In this document: piece by piece, positions 7,197 through 15,397 of the stretch | How the letters are laid out: every line of letters begins with the position of its first letter | Position numbering within the stretch: position 1 is the first letter of the stretch | Source: JBARRO01 sp049644265 | GTDB taxonomy: Bacteria; Bacteroidota; Ignavibacteria; UBA10030 | Assembly (NCBI GenBank): GCA_049644265.1 | Contig: JBARRO010000063.1 | Location: forward strand, 1-40,323 | Length of the DNA: 40,323 bases | Reading direction: 5' to 3' | The notes under the pieces: generated by a model | The model's database searches: none | Seen by the model: only the letters and a program-made list of their open reading frames with translations | Told to the model about the DNA's origin: nothing | Made by a program: the position numbers and the translations under genes

Positions 7197-7391
7197 CTAG
7201 CCGTAGATCTCTTTCTCGTTGCACTTGCAGATTTGAACGTGCTGACGGTTGAAACGATACGAGCCGTGTGACGACCGCATCGAATTCACGTAGAGGGTGG
7301 GAACCTTGACCGTTCCGCACTTGGGACACTTCACGCCTTTTTCTTGGGCGGCTTTTTTTGCTTTTTCAGCGAAGTCAGTTTGTTTTGCCAT
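7197..7391 (-). CDS. 64-aa Zn-ribbon-like hypothetical protein
   Basis: This small basic protein begins MAKQTDFAEKAKKAAQEKG and has Cys22-x2-Cys25 (KCPKCGT) and Cys55-x-Cys57 (ICKCNEK), which could bind one zinc. GGAGAGAGCA precedes the ATG at 7391, a good ribosome-binding site. It ends 39 nt before deoB on the same strand. The function is not recognised; the layout resembles small zinc-ribbon nucleic-acid-binding proteins. Confidence 0.8.
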   Translation of the reverse strand: MAKQTDFAEKAKKAAQEKGVKCPKCGTVKVPTLYVNSMRSSHGSYRFNRQHVQICKCNEKEIYG

Positions 7392-7460
7392 TGCTCTCTC
7401 CGATTAAACTCTTAGTTTCCTATCCAAAGTTTGGCTACAAGGCTATGTTACTTCGTAACC

Positions 7461-7489
7461 CCTTCCGTGTTTTCCGCGTGTTCCCTGGT
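7461..7489. repeat. degenerate CACGGAA-type intergenic repeat
   Basis: On the minus strand this spacer reads as loosely repeating ACACGCGGAAAACACGGAA units, directly after the stop of the GAF/GGDEF gene. It is one of several low-complexity families in gaps of this window. Confidence 0.45.
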
Positions 7490-9442
7490 CTAAAAAACTC
7501 TCACAATATTTCCGCCGGCCTCAACTGCTTTCTGTAGTACGCGGTCCGCGTTCTCCAGCAACTCCACATCGCTCGTCTCTGTGGCCGCTCCCGAAACGCC
7601 GACACTGATCGTCACGGAAAAGCTCTTCGTCTCGACGTTGATGACATTGCTCGCCACGTTCTTCCTCAGCTTCTCCGCCCAGAGTGACGCCTCGTTGGGC
7701 GTCGTATTCACCAGCATGACGGAAAACCTGTTGAAATCAAACCTTCCCACAAGATCGTACGGACGAATGGAGGACTTGATCATTCTTCCGATGTTTTGAA
7801 GGACGAAATCGAACGCCTCTCTTCCGTAGCGGGAGAGGTGTTCGTTCATCGCATCGATCGAAATCATCACCACCGAGATTTCGGCGCCGAAATCATTCGC
7901 CCGCTGCACTTCTTCCTGCACACGCCCCAGGAAATGCTTGCGGGTCGCAACGCCCGTCGTCTCATCAAGCGAAACGTAGTTGTTCGCCACGTCCGTGAGG
8001 CCGAGGATTTCCAGCGCCCAGGATGAAGTCTCCGCTACTTTCTGCAGGAGCTTCACGTCGGCGTCGGAGTAGGTCTTCGGATCCTTGTTCTCCACCACCA
8101 TCGCTCCATAGCAACGGCTGAGCGAATTCAACGGGATGACGATCATCGACCCTTTGCTTTCACATCGCTCCGCCTGATAAAACCGCGGTGCGTTCAATTG
8201 TTCAATATTATCGACCGTCCGGGGCAGGCTTGTCTGAATGACATCGCCCACGATACTCTGGTGTGGGTCTACTTCGCTCATGACGGAAATGTACGGGTCG
8301 TTCATCCGATTCATGATATGCTGGACAACCCACGCCTTCCGGCCTTCGTCAAACAGGACCACCGAGATGTAGTCCCAGGGAATCAACCGCGATGCCTCGT
8401 CCGCAAGAGAACGGACAATGTTGTGCGTCCCAAAATCGAGTTTGAGTTGATCCCGGAATCGCGTGATGGACCGGAGAACTTCCGAATCCAGGAGTAAATC
8501 ATATTTGTCGGTATAACTCTGGATCAGAGCCGAGATCATCTTCGTAAATTGTCCCAGCAACGCGAGCGTCTCGGGGCCGTACGCATCTTCCCCGGGACAA
8601 TCGATGGCAAGGACGGCAACCGGATCGTGAGGCTTCGCCTGCTTGCGGGAATAAAAGATTGGCACGCCAACAAACGTCTTGACGTGCTCCGGACCCTCAT
8701 AGTACGGCAGCGTTTCCGCCTGGCTGAGGGCATTGACATTGTTGATCATCTGCGGCATCCCGGTCAGCGCAACCTGGCTTACCAGGTCGGTCCCCAATTC
8801 CCGCCGTCGATGCGTCGTGAATTTGGAGCTGTCAGATACGAAGCTTTCCAGGACGAGCTGGCCCTTTTCCTTATCCACCCAGAAGAGCGCTACCGTATGT
8901 GCAAAGTTGACCTCTTTGATGACCCCAAGAACTTTTTTGACAAGGAAACTGAACTCATTTCTTGGACCGGTCTCTTTGCCCGATTCCTCATCCTTCATAT
9001 CAAAGAAATCTGAAATATTGAACTCAAGGTTCCTCGGTTCCGGGCCTCGAACTGGTTCTGGTTCAGCCATTCGCGTACTCTCCGATTGTGAGGAAGTAGG
9101 ATGGTCTTCCAACGGTTCTTCAACAATCCCAACCCTGTACCGACTCTTTGCATCCTGAAAATCGTCGAAGACAAGTTTCTTCGGGTTGGCAGGTATTTCT
9201 TGCTCGCCTGAAGTCCCGCTCGAGGTCCTGTCGGTCTCCTGGTCAGTGCCCTTGCGGGATGAGACGATCACATAGGACATCAGGCCGCTACCAAGCAGGA
9301 ATGCCAGGAGCTTAATAACCGTCCCGCCTGCAAAAATACCCACAGAAAACAGAATGACGCCCGCTAGCACACTCAATTCCTGTATCAGCGACAAGGCGCG
9401 GATCCACGAACGGAATGCGTTGAGCCCTCGGGCGTCAGTCAT
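7490..9442 (-). CDS. membrane-anchored GAF-GAF-GGDEF-like signalling protein with degenerate active site
   Basis: The 650-aa protein has two N-terminal membrane segments (about residues 14-57: SVLAGVILFSVGIFAGG and IKLLAFLLGSGLMSYVIV). An acidic linker and two GAF domains follow (about 165-320 and 325-480; the first has LGTDLVSQVALTGMPQMI, the second VGDVIQTSLPRTVDNIEQL). A C-terminal GGDEF-fold domain runs from about 490 to 650. Its signature is destroyed: DLVGRF is followed by D569-F-N-R-F573 where active cyclases have GGDEF, so c-di-GMP synthesis is not expected. It may act as a nucleotide or ligand sensor. It is divergent from the nucleotidyltransferase fusion gene across a 236-nt promoter region. 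Confidence 0.9.
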   Translation of the reverse strand: MTDARGLNAFRSWIRALSLIQELSVLAGVILFSVGIFAGGTVIKLLAFLLGSGLMSYVIVSSRKGTDQETDRTSSGTSGEQEIPANPKKLVFDDFQDAKSRYRVGIVEEPLEDHPTSSQSESTRMAEPEPVRGPEPRNLEFNISDFFDMKDEESGKETGPRNEFSFLVKKVLGVIKEVNFAHTVALFWVDKEKGQLVLESFVSDSSKFTTHRRRELGTDLVSQVALTGMPQMINNVNALSQAETLPYYEGPEHVKTFVGVPIFYSRKQAKPHDPVAVLAIDCPGEDAYGPETLALLGQFTKMISALIQSYTDKYDLLLDSEVLRSITRFRDQLKLDFGTHNIVRSLADEASRLIPWDYISVVLFDEGRKAWVVQHIMNRMNDPYISVMSEVDPHQSIVGDVIQTSLPRTVDNIEQLNAPRFYQAERCESKGSMIVIPLNSLSRCYGAMVVENKDPKTYSDADVKLLQKVAETSSWALEILGLTDVANNYVSLDETTGVATRKHFLGRVQEEVQRANDFGAEISVVMISIDAMNEHLSRYGREAFDFVLQNIGRMIKSSIRPYDLVGRFDFNRFSVMLVNTTPNEASLWAEKLRKNVASNVINVETKSFSVTISVGVSGAATETSDVELLENADRVLQKAVEAGGNIVRVF

Positions 9443-9480
9443 TGAAAGGAATGAGTCTATACAGTGCCCTCAAATTGCTC

Positions 9481-9511
9481 TAAATTTACCCTTTTAGTCA
9501 AGAAAAGTCAA
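9481..9511 (-). promoter_or_regulatory. candidate promoter for the GAF/GGDEF-like gene
   Basis: On the minus strand TTGACT (9511-9506) is followed after 17 nt by TAAATTTA (9488-9481). This gives 7 of 8 matches to the Bacteroidota -7 element TAnnTTTG, with a TTG at the right distance for the -33 element. It lies about 40-70 nt upstream of the ATG at 9442. Confidence 0.35.
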
Positions 9512-9611
9512 GAATTGGATTCAGGAAAATCTCATAGAACGCTCAATTGACAATCCGTTAGTTCGGCTGATCCCGACAACGCGTTTTCGCTCTTCCTGGA
9601 ATGACATTGCC

Positions 9612-9642
9612 TTGCTACAGTTCGTTTTTTTGTCTACTTTTT
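9612..9642 (+). promoter_or_regulatory. candidate promoter for the nucleotidyltransferase/PMM-like gene
   Basis: TTG at 9612-9614 and TACTTTTT at 9635-9642 are spaced 20 nt apart and approximate the Bacteroidota TTG/TAnnTTTG pair, 37 nt upstream of the ATG at 9679. The T-rich context makes chance matches likely. Confidence 0.27.
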
Positions 9643-9678
9643 TGAAAAGTTGCCCTTCGATCACTCCCTCTCCGCAGT

Positions 9679-12186
9679 ATGAAAGCAATCATCATGGCAG
9701 GTGGGTTTGGCACACGCCTGCGCCCCCTGACCTGTAATATCCCCAAACCGATGGTCCCCATGATGAACAAGCCGATGATGGAGCACATCGTCGAGCTTCT
9801 GAAGGCGCACGGGATCAGGGACATCGTAACGACCCTGTTCTACCAGCCCGACGTCATCAGTGGGTATTTTGGGGATGGGAGCAAGTTCGGCGTCCATATT
9901 CAGTACCGAAAGTCTGAAGCTGACTACGGGACAGCCGGAAGTGTGCGAAATGCAAAGGACTTCCTCGACGAACGCTTTATCGTGATCAGTGGCGACGTCC
10001 TGACGGACTTTGACCTCAAGGCGGCTGTCCGGTTTCACGAATCAAAAAAAGCGGCTGCAACAATCCTCCTGACACACGTCCCCAACCCCCTCCAGTTCGG
10101 TGTAGTACTCACACGCGAAGACGGAAAAATAACGCGATTTCTTGAAAAACCTTCGTGGGGAGAGGTTTTCAGTGACACGGTAAATACGGGTGTCTACATT
10201 CTCCAGCCCGAGGTTCTTAACCTCATCCCCGAGCGGGAGGACTTTGACTTCAGCAAGAACCTTTTTCCACTGCTCCTGGAAAGGGATATGGGTCTGTATG
10301 GATTTGTGTGTGATGGATATTGGCGCGATATCGGCAATCTGAATGAATACCAGGAAGCGCAGCTCGATGTTCTGAGGGGGCAGGTAAAGCTTGGCCTCGA
10401 CGGAAAAAAGATTGGCGATGCGTTTGTCGGCGAGAACTCCAGGATCGAAACAGATCCCAAGAATATCAGCGCAAGTCTTATCGGTTCGAATACGAGGATC
10501 CACCCGAACGCAGTCATAAAGAATTCCGTCATCGGCAATCATTGTGAAATCATGCCGGGAGCGCTCATCCGCAATTCCATCATCTGGGACGGAACGCAGA
10601 TCGGGTCAAAAGCGGAGCTCTCGTCGGATGTCATTGGTTCGAAGTGCATTATCGGGGACGAAGTCGCTGTCCTGGAGAACGTTTTTGTGGGGGAACTTTG
10701 CATCGTCGGAAAGAAGAGCAAGCTTCTCTCCAACATCAAGCTGTGGCCCGAGAAGGTTGTGGAAGAGGGATCGATCGTCACCAGGAGTCTGATCTGGGAG
10801 GATCGATGGCTGAAAGAGCTGTTCACCGATGCAAGAATTACGGGGATCTCCAACATCGAAATCAGCCCGGAATTTGGGGCAAAGCTCGGAGCCGCGTTCG
10901 GGGCTTTCGTGGGAGCGGGCTGCACCATCGTCACCAGCAGGGATTCCGACAATGTCTCGCGGATGGTCAACCGGGCAATCATGACGGGCCTGATGTCCGC
11001 CGGCGTGCATTGCAGCGACCTTCGCGCAACATCCATCCCCATCATCCGGCATGAGCTGAGAACGGGCAGGGAACGCGGGGGGGTCCACGTCCGCAAGTCG
11101 CCCTTTGATAAGAGTTGCACCGACATTATTCTGTTCGATGCGCAGGGGAAAGACCTGCCGAACAATAAGACAAAATCCGTCGAGCGACTCTTCTTTGGAG
11201 AAGATTTCATCAGGGCCAACTACGATGCGGTCGGATCCATCAACTTCCCCGAACGAACCACCGAGAGTTACATCGAACGCTTCCTCGCCACGGTGAATAT
11301 GAGTTCCATCAGCTCTTCCGGGCTGAAGCTCGTGATCGATTATTCAAACGGAATTGCCTCCACCATCTTCCCCCACATCCTTGGCAATCTGAACGTTCAT
11401 GTCGTCTCTCTCAACGCCTACCTCGACAACAAAAAACTGACGAGGACCAATGAGCAGTTCGAGGAATCCCTCAAGCAGCTTGCATTCGTCGTCACGTCCT
11501 TGAAATACGATTTCGGCGTGATGCTCGATGCCGGGGCCGAGAGGATATTCGTCGTCGACGAACACGGCGCGAGTATCGACAGCGACCGTTTGCTGACACT
11601 GATGACCAAGTACGTTGCGATCGCCCACAAAGAGGTAAAGAAAATTGCCGTTCCGATCTCGGCCTCGGGCGAGATCGACATGATTGCCAAGGAGTACAGC
11701 CTGAAGGTGATGCGGACCCGCGACAGTCATCTGGCGCTCATGGAAGCGGCCTCCGACAAGGACGCGAAGTTTGTTGGGGGAACAAAGGGGGGGTTTATTT
11801 TCAACGAATTCCTCTTTGCCGCCGACGGCATGTATTCCATTGGAAAACTCTACGAGGCCATGGCCATCACGAAGAAGCGACTCGGCGAGCTCGATCAGGA
11901 AACTCCCCGACTTCATTTCATCAAGAAAAACGTTCCCTGCCCATGGCACATGAAGGGTCGCGTCATGCGGGAGCTCATGAAGGATTCCGAAGCACTGCCA
12001 CGCCAGCTGATCGAAGGGGTCAAAGTGTTTCCCAAGAATATGGGAACGCACACTTCCGTGCTGCTGAAACCGGACCGCGCCCGGCCCGTTTTCCACATTA
12101 ATGCGGAGTCGGAAGATATTGCGGTGGGCCAACGGCTGGCAAATGAATACGAGATGAAGGTCAAGGAGTGGATGAGTACAGAGTGA
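9679..12186 (+). CDS. sugar-1-phosphate nucleotidyltransferase fused to a degenerate phosphomannomutase-like domain
   Basis: The 835-aa product has three parts. Residues 1-~235 are a nucleotidyltransferase (MAGGFGTRLRPLT, KPMVPMMNKPMMEHI, ISGDVLTDFDL, DGYWRDIGNLNEY), probably making GDP-mannose or another NDP-sugar. Residues ~255-370 are a left-handed beta-helix of hexapeptide repeats (IGSNTRIHPNAVIKNSVIGN). Residues ~380-835 have the phosphohexomutase fold, but its catalytic motifs are eroded: the TASHNP loop is RKSPFD (472-477), the metal loop DGDxDR is DAGAER (617-622), and the sugar loop GGExSG is GGTKGG. The first domain looks active and the mutase does not. Similar fusions occur in other phyla. 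The gene starts a plus-strand group and is followed 72 nt later by the PTS IIA gene. Confidence 0.92.
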   Translation: MKAIIMAGGFGTRLRPLTCNIPKPMVPMMNKPMMEHIVELLKAHGIRDIVTTLFYQPDVISGYFGDGSKFGVHIQYRKSEADYGTAGSVRNAKDFLDERFIVISGDVLTDFDLKAAVRFHESKKAAATILLTHVPNPLQFGVVLTREDGKITRFLEKPSWGEVFSDTVNTGVYILQPEVLNLIPEREDFDFSKNLFPLLLERDMGLYGFVCDGYWRDIGNLNEYQEAQLDVLRGQVKLGLDGKKIGDAFVGENSRIETDPKNISASLIGSNTRIHPNAVIKNSVIGNHCEIMPGALIRNSIIWDGTQIGSKAELSSDVIGSKCIIGDEVAVLENVFVGELCIVGKKSKLLSNIKLWPEKVVEEGSIVTRSLIWEDRWLKELFTDARITGISNIEISPEFGAKLGAAFGAFVGAGCTIVTSRDSDNVSRMVNRAIMTGLMSAGVHCSDLRATSIPIIRHELRTGRERGGVHVRKSPFDKSCTDIILFDAQGKDLPNNKTKSVERLFFGEDFIRANYDAVGSINFPERTTESYIERFLATVNMSSISSSGLKLVIDYSNGIASTIFPHILGNLNVHVVSLNAYLDNKKLTRTNEQFEESLKQLAFVVTSLKYDFGVMLDAGAERIFVVDEHGASIDSDRLLTLMTKYVAIAHKEVKKIAVPISASGEIDMIAKEYSLKVMRTRDSHLALMEAASDKDAKFVGGTKGGFIFNEFLFAADGMYSIGKLYEAMAITKKRLGELDQETPRLHFIKKNVPCPWHMKGRVMRELMKDSEALPRQLIEGVKVFPKNMGTHTSVLLKPDRARPVFHINAESEDIAVGQRLANEYEMKVKEWMSTE

Positions 12187-12258
12187 AAGGAGAAATTTGT
12201 ATTTGGAAGAATTTTCTGCCATCTTTCTCCTCTTGAAATTGCGAAATCCGGAGAAGAT

Positions 12259-12729
12259 ATGAAGATTACGGACATCCTTAATGAGCAGGTGGTTCGCACG
12301 CAGCTGCCGGGAACCTCGAAAGATGAAGTGATCAACGCGATGATCGACCTCGCAGCGACACAGGAGAAGGTTCTCGACAAGGAAAAAATGCGGGCGGCAA
12401 TTCTCGAGCGGGAAAAAATCATGTCGACCGGCGTCGGGTCGGGGTTTGCAATTCCCCACGGGAAGACCGATGCCGTCAGCGATATCGTTGCCGCATTCGC
12501 CGTGACCGCCCAGCCCATCGACTATCAATCACTCGACGACCAGCCGGTGCGCATCGTGTTCCTCCTCGTCGGACGGGACAACATGGTTGGCCCTCATATC
12601 AAGTTGCTGAGCAGAATCTCCCGCCTGATGAACAAACAGGAATTTCGAAACAAGCTTCTCGAAGCCGCAACCCCCGCCGACATCCTTCGGCTCTTCAAGC
12701 AAGAGGAAGCAACCTACGCCGAGGGATAA
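12259..12729 (+). CDS. PTS IIA (fructose/nitrogen type, PtsN-like) protein
   Basis: The 156-aa EIIA-Man/Fru-type domain protein carries the phospho-acceptor His in the signature STGVGSGFAIPHGKTDAVSD, preceded by the helical VRTQLPGTSKDEVINAMIDL segment. CCGGAGAAG gives a clear ribosome-binding site before the ATG. No membrane EIIBC component is nearby, so it is more likely a regulatory PtsN/EIIA-Ntr-like protein than part of a sugar transporter. The neighbours (sugar nucleotide synthesis upstream, hisS downstream) do not point to a specific sugar. Confidence 0.88.
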   Translation: MKITDILNEQVVRTQLPGTSKDEVINAMIDLAATQEKVLDKEKMRAAILEREKIMSTGVGSGFAIPHGKTDAVSDIVAAFAVTAQPIDYQSLDDQPVRIVFLLVGRDNMVGPHIKLLSRISRLMNKQEFRNKLLEAATPADILRLFKQEEATYAEG

Positions 12730-12804
12730 CACCATCACATTCTGCCGAACGCGTTCCGGACGCTCACAATCCGACGATCTTCGCAGCCTTTCTGAGGTTT
12801 CCGC

Positions 12805-14055
12805 TTGAAGTACCGTGCCATAAAAGGAACAAAGGATATTCTTCCCGGGGAAGTCTCCGGATGGCAGGCCGTCGAAGACGTCATCCGCCACGTGCTGAGC
12901 GACTTCAATTTCCGTGAAATCCGAACCCCCATTTTTGAACAAACCTCACTCTTTGCACGTAGCATCGGGGAACTGACGGATATCGTCAGCAAGGAGATGT
13001 ACACCTTCATCGACCGCAGCGAGGAGAGCGTTACACTTCGCCCCGAGGGGACTGCGTCTGCCCTTCGCGCATATATTCAGAACAACCTCGGCGAGCAGTC
13101 CCCGCTCGTCAAAATCTACTACCTCGGCCCGATGTTCCGCCAGGAACGCCCGCAGGCAGGGCGGCTGCGTCAATTCCACCAGTTCGGTGCCGAAGCGCTC
13201 GGATCATCCTCGCCTCGATTGGATGTCGAGATGATGCTCATTCCCCTTCAGGTCTGCAAGAGACTCGGAATCGAACAGACTTCCCTGAAGATCAATTCTG
13301 TCGGTTGCGAAAAATGCAGGCCGCGATACAAGAAGATTTTGACGGATGAATTGTTAAAAATCCGTGAAAAGCTTTCAAAGGAAAGTCAGGCGCGGATTTC
13401 GGGGAACCCGCTCAGAGTGCTCGACTCAAAGGATGAGGAGGATAGGAAAGCCATCGCACATCTGCCCCTGATGAAGGACTATTTGTGTGAGGAATGCAGT
13501 TCCCATTTTGCGACTGTTCAGTCCCTCTTGAACGAAATGAACGTTCGCTATGATCTCGACGGCCGGCTTGTCCGGGGCCTCGATTACTACACAAAGACCG
13601 CTTTCGAGATTACGAGCACGTCCCTCGGCTCCCAGGATGCACTTGCCGGAGGAGGGCGGTACGATCTGCTTGTTGAAGAGCTCGGCGGCAAGCCGACTCC
13701 GGGAGTCGGATTTGCGGCGGGGATCGAGCGATATCTCATGGTGCTGGAGAAAATCGGCAAAGCCGGATTCAAGGAATCCGAACCCGTACTCTTCATTGTA
13801 ACACTCGACGAGGCCTCGCGCACATGGGCTTTCGTTAAGGCAATGGAGTTGCGGTCCCGCGGGAGAACGATCGAAGTCGACTACCTTGACCGAAGCCTGA
13901 AAGCGCAGATGCGCGAAGCCAACCGTCAGGGAGCGCAGTTTGTCGTTGTGGTGGGAGAGAATGAGCTCAAAACCCGCTCGGCCAAACTCAGGAACATGAA
14001 AACGGGCGAGGAAACGCCGGTATCGCTCGATACCCTGGACTTTCCTCACTCCTAA
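12805..14055 (+). CDS. hisS: histidyl-tRNA synthetase
   Basis: The 416-aa class II synthetase begins at TTG 12805 (LKYRAIKGTKDILPGE) with GAGG 8 nt upstream; no ATG precedes this conserved start. Motif 1 is in the DFNFREIRTPIFEQTSLF region, motif 2 is GPMFRQERPQAGRLRQFHQF, the HisA box is GLDYYTKTAFEI, and motif 3 is GVGFAAGIERYL. The C-terminal anticodon-binding domain runs from about residue 325. The gene is followed after 2 nt by a conserved small gene. Confidence 0.97.
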   Translation: MKYRAIKGTKDILPGEVSGWQAVEDVIRHVLSDFNFREIRTPIFEQTSLFARSIGELTDIVSKEMYTFIDRSEESVTLRPEGTASALRAYIQNNLGEQSPLVKIYYLGPMFRQERPQAGRLRQFHQFGAEALGSSSPRLDVEMMLIPLQVCKRLGIEQTSLKINSVGCEKCRPRYKKILTDELLKIREKLSKESQARISGNPLRVLDSKDEEDRKAIAHLPLMKDYLCEECSSHFATVQSLLNEMNVRYDLDGRLVRGLDYYTKTAFEITSTSLGSQDALAGGGRYDLLVEELGGKPTPGVGFAAGIERYLMVLEKIGKAGFKESEPVLFIVTLDEASRTWAFVKAMELRSRGRTIEVDYLDRSLKAQMREANRQGAQFVVVVGENELKTRSAKLRNMKTGEETPVSLDTLDFPHS

Positions 14056-14057
14056 CC

Positions 14058-14453
14058 ATGGGCAAGAAGCGTGAGCCGGAATACACACTGAACGTGTTCC
14101 GCCAGTATGACGAGCGGACCAAAACTACTCCGGTTGTTTTCCTCGTCCAGACCACCAAGATTTTTGTCAGTTTCCGGTATGAAATTCTTCTCGAGGATGA
14201 GGTCCACGAAACAGAAATCCACCTGAGGATCGTGGGACTGCACGCCCCAACACTTCTGATGCCGGGAATGGGCCCTGCCCAGGGGTACAGAAAGTACGAG
14301 AAGCTCCGTGGAATCTACTTGCTGCGCGTAACAAAGCAGGACAAATCAGTGAATGAATTTGAGATAGAAATCACTCCCAAGTCGATCTCTGTGAAAAAAG
14401 AACCCGCAGCTCCATTTGTGATGATCTCAACAGAGTCCGTACCGTTTGAGTGA
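14058..14453 (+). CDS. conserved hypothetical protein, 131 aa
   Basis: I do not recognise the family. The protein is soluble and predicted mostly beta: YTLNVFRQYDERTKTTPVVF, then IFVSFRYEILLEDEVHETEI, then LRIVGLHAPTLLMPGMGPAQ, ending in short strands rich in Val/Ile (FEIEITPKSISVKKEP). It has no Cys or signal peptide. The ATG lies 2 nt after the hisS stop, so it is very probably translated with hisS. Codon use and composition match its neighbours. Confidence 0.8.
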   Translation: MGKKREPEYTLNVFRQYDERTKTTPVVFLVQTTKIFVSFRYEILLEDEVHETEIHLRIVGLHAPTLLMPGMGPAQGYRKYEKLRGIYLLRVTKQDKSVNEFEIEITPKSISVKKEPAAPFVMISTESVPFE

Positions 14454-14473
14454 GAAAGACAGTTCATTTGAAA

Positions 14474-14545
14474 TTTGGATTTTGAAAATGTGATATTTCC
14501 CATGTGTTCGTTTGGATTTTGGATTTTGAAATTTGACATTTCCCA
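14474..14545. repeat. two imperfect direct repeats of a 28-29 bp AT-rich unit
   Basis: The unit tttggattttgaaaatgtga...tttccca (14474-14502) is repeated as tttggattttgaaatttgac...tttccca (14518-14545). The spacer itself contains a third partial tttggatttt. This fills the gap before lgt and is much lower in GC than the genes around it. Confidence 0.7.
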
Positions 14546-14572
14546 CGAGCCTATTTAATAGCCCTTCACGCC

Positions 14573-15397
14573 ATGTGTCCTAAACTTCTCCAGATTGGCC
14601 CTTTTCCAATTTACGGCTATGGTTTGATGCTGGCCATCGGATTCATCTCAGCAAGCTATCTGCTGACGCTGGAATTCAGACGACGGTCCATCGACCCAAA
14701 TCTCGCGAACAATGTGACGCTTCTTGCCCTCATCGGCGGTGTCGCCGGATCCAAGATTCTTTATCTGATTGAGCACTGGTCTTCATTTGTTCTGGATCCG
14801 ATCGGCATGGCGTTTTCACCCGGTGGCCTGACATTCTACGGCGGACTCATCCTTGCAGCATTCGCGATCTACGTCTACGGCAAGCGAAAGGGAATCAAGT
14901 TTTTTGTGATCGCGGATTCCACTTCCCCCGGATTGATTCTGGCGTACGGGATCGGCCGTCTCGGTTGCCACCTTGCAGGAGACGGCGATTACGGATTTCC
15001 TACGACTCTCCCATGGGGGACGGATTATTCGAGAGGAACCTATCCGCCATCGGCTGCTTTCAGGGGATTCCCTGAAATAACAAGTCAGTTCCCGCATGGC
15101 ATTGTACCCGACACGACCCCCTGCCATCCAACTCCCGTCTATGAATTTCTCCTTTGTGCGCTGATTTTCTGGTTCCTCTGGCGCATTCGCAAAAACACGA
15201 AGCCCGACGGCAAGCTCTTCTCGATATATCTTGCTCTCGCGGGACTCGAACGGTTTGCAATTGAGTTCTACCGGATCAACCTCAGAATGGCCTTCGGGTT
15301 AAGCGAGGCACAATGGATCTCGCTCGGGTTGATAGCCGCCGGCGTGAGTGGATGGATGTACCTGACAAAGAACGCGTCCTCAGGAAAAACTGCGTGA
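14573..15397 (+). CDS. lgt: prolipoprotein diacylglyceryl transferase
   Basis: The 274-aa polytopic inner-membrane enzyme transfers diacylglycerol to the lipobox cysteine. It starts MCPKLLQIGPFPIYGYGLML, has GGLTFYGGLILAAF (the H/YGG periplasmic loop), and the Lgt signature in the form GRLGCHLAGDGDYGFPT, the variant common in Bacteroidota/Chlorobiota instead of GRxGNFxNxE. C-terminal helices include GLERFAIEFYRINLR with the conserved FxxE-R pattern. Its TGA overlaps the GTG of the glutaredoxin-like gene by 4 nt. Confidence 0.95.
   Translation: MCPKLLQIGPFPIYGYGLMLAIGFISASYLLTLEFRRRSIDPNLANNVTLLALIGGVAGSKILYLIEHWSSFVLDPIGMAFSPGGLTFYGGLILAAFAIYVYGKRKGIKFFVIADSTSPGLILAYGIGRLGCHLAGDGDYGFPTTLPWGTDYSRGTYPPSAAFRGFPEITSQFPHGIVPDTTPCHPTPVYEFLLCALIFWFLWRIRKNTKPDGKLFSIYLALAGLERFAIEFYRINLRMAFGLSEAQWISLGLIAAGVSGWMYLTKNASSGKTA

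Noticed and set aside
12187..12258. Terminator between the nucleotidyltransferase fusion and the PTS IIA gene
   Set aside because: An AGGAGAAA/TTTCTCCT pair exists, but the loop is 28 nt, the stem is A/G-rich and no T-run follows.
11344..12528. 394-aa minus-strand open frame
   Set aside because: Antisense shadow of the nucleotidyltransferase fusion and PTS IIA genes, both of which have clear motifs.
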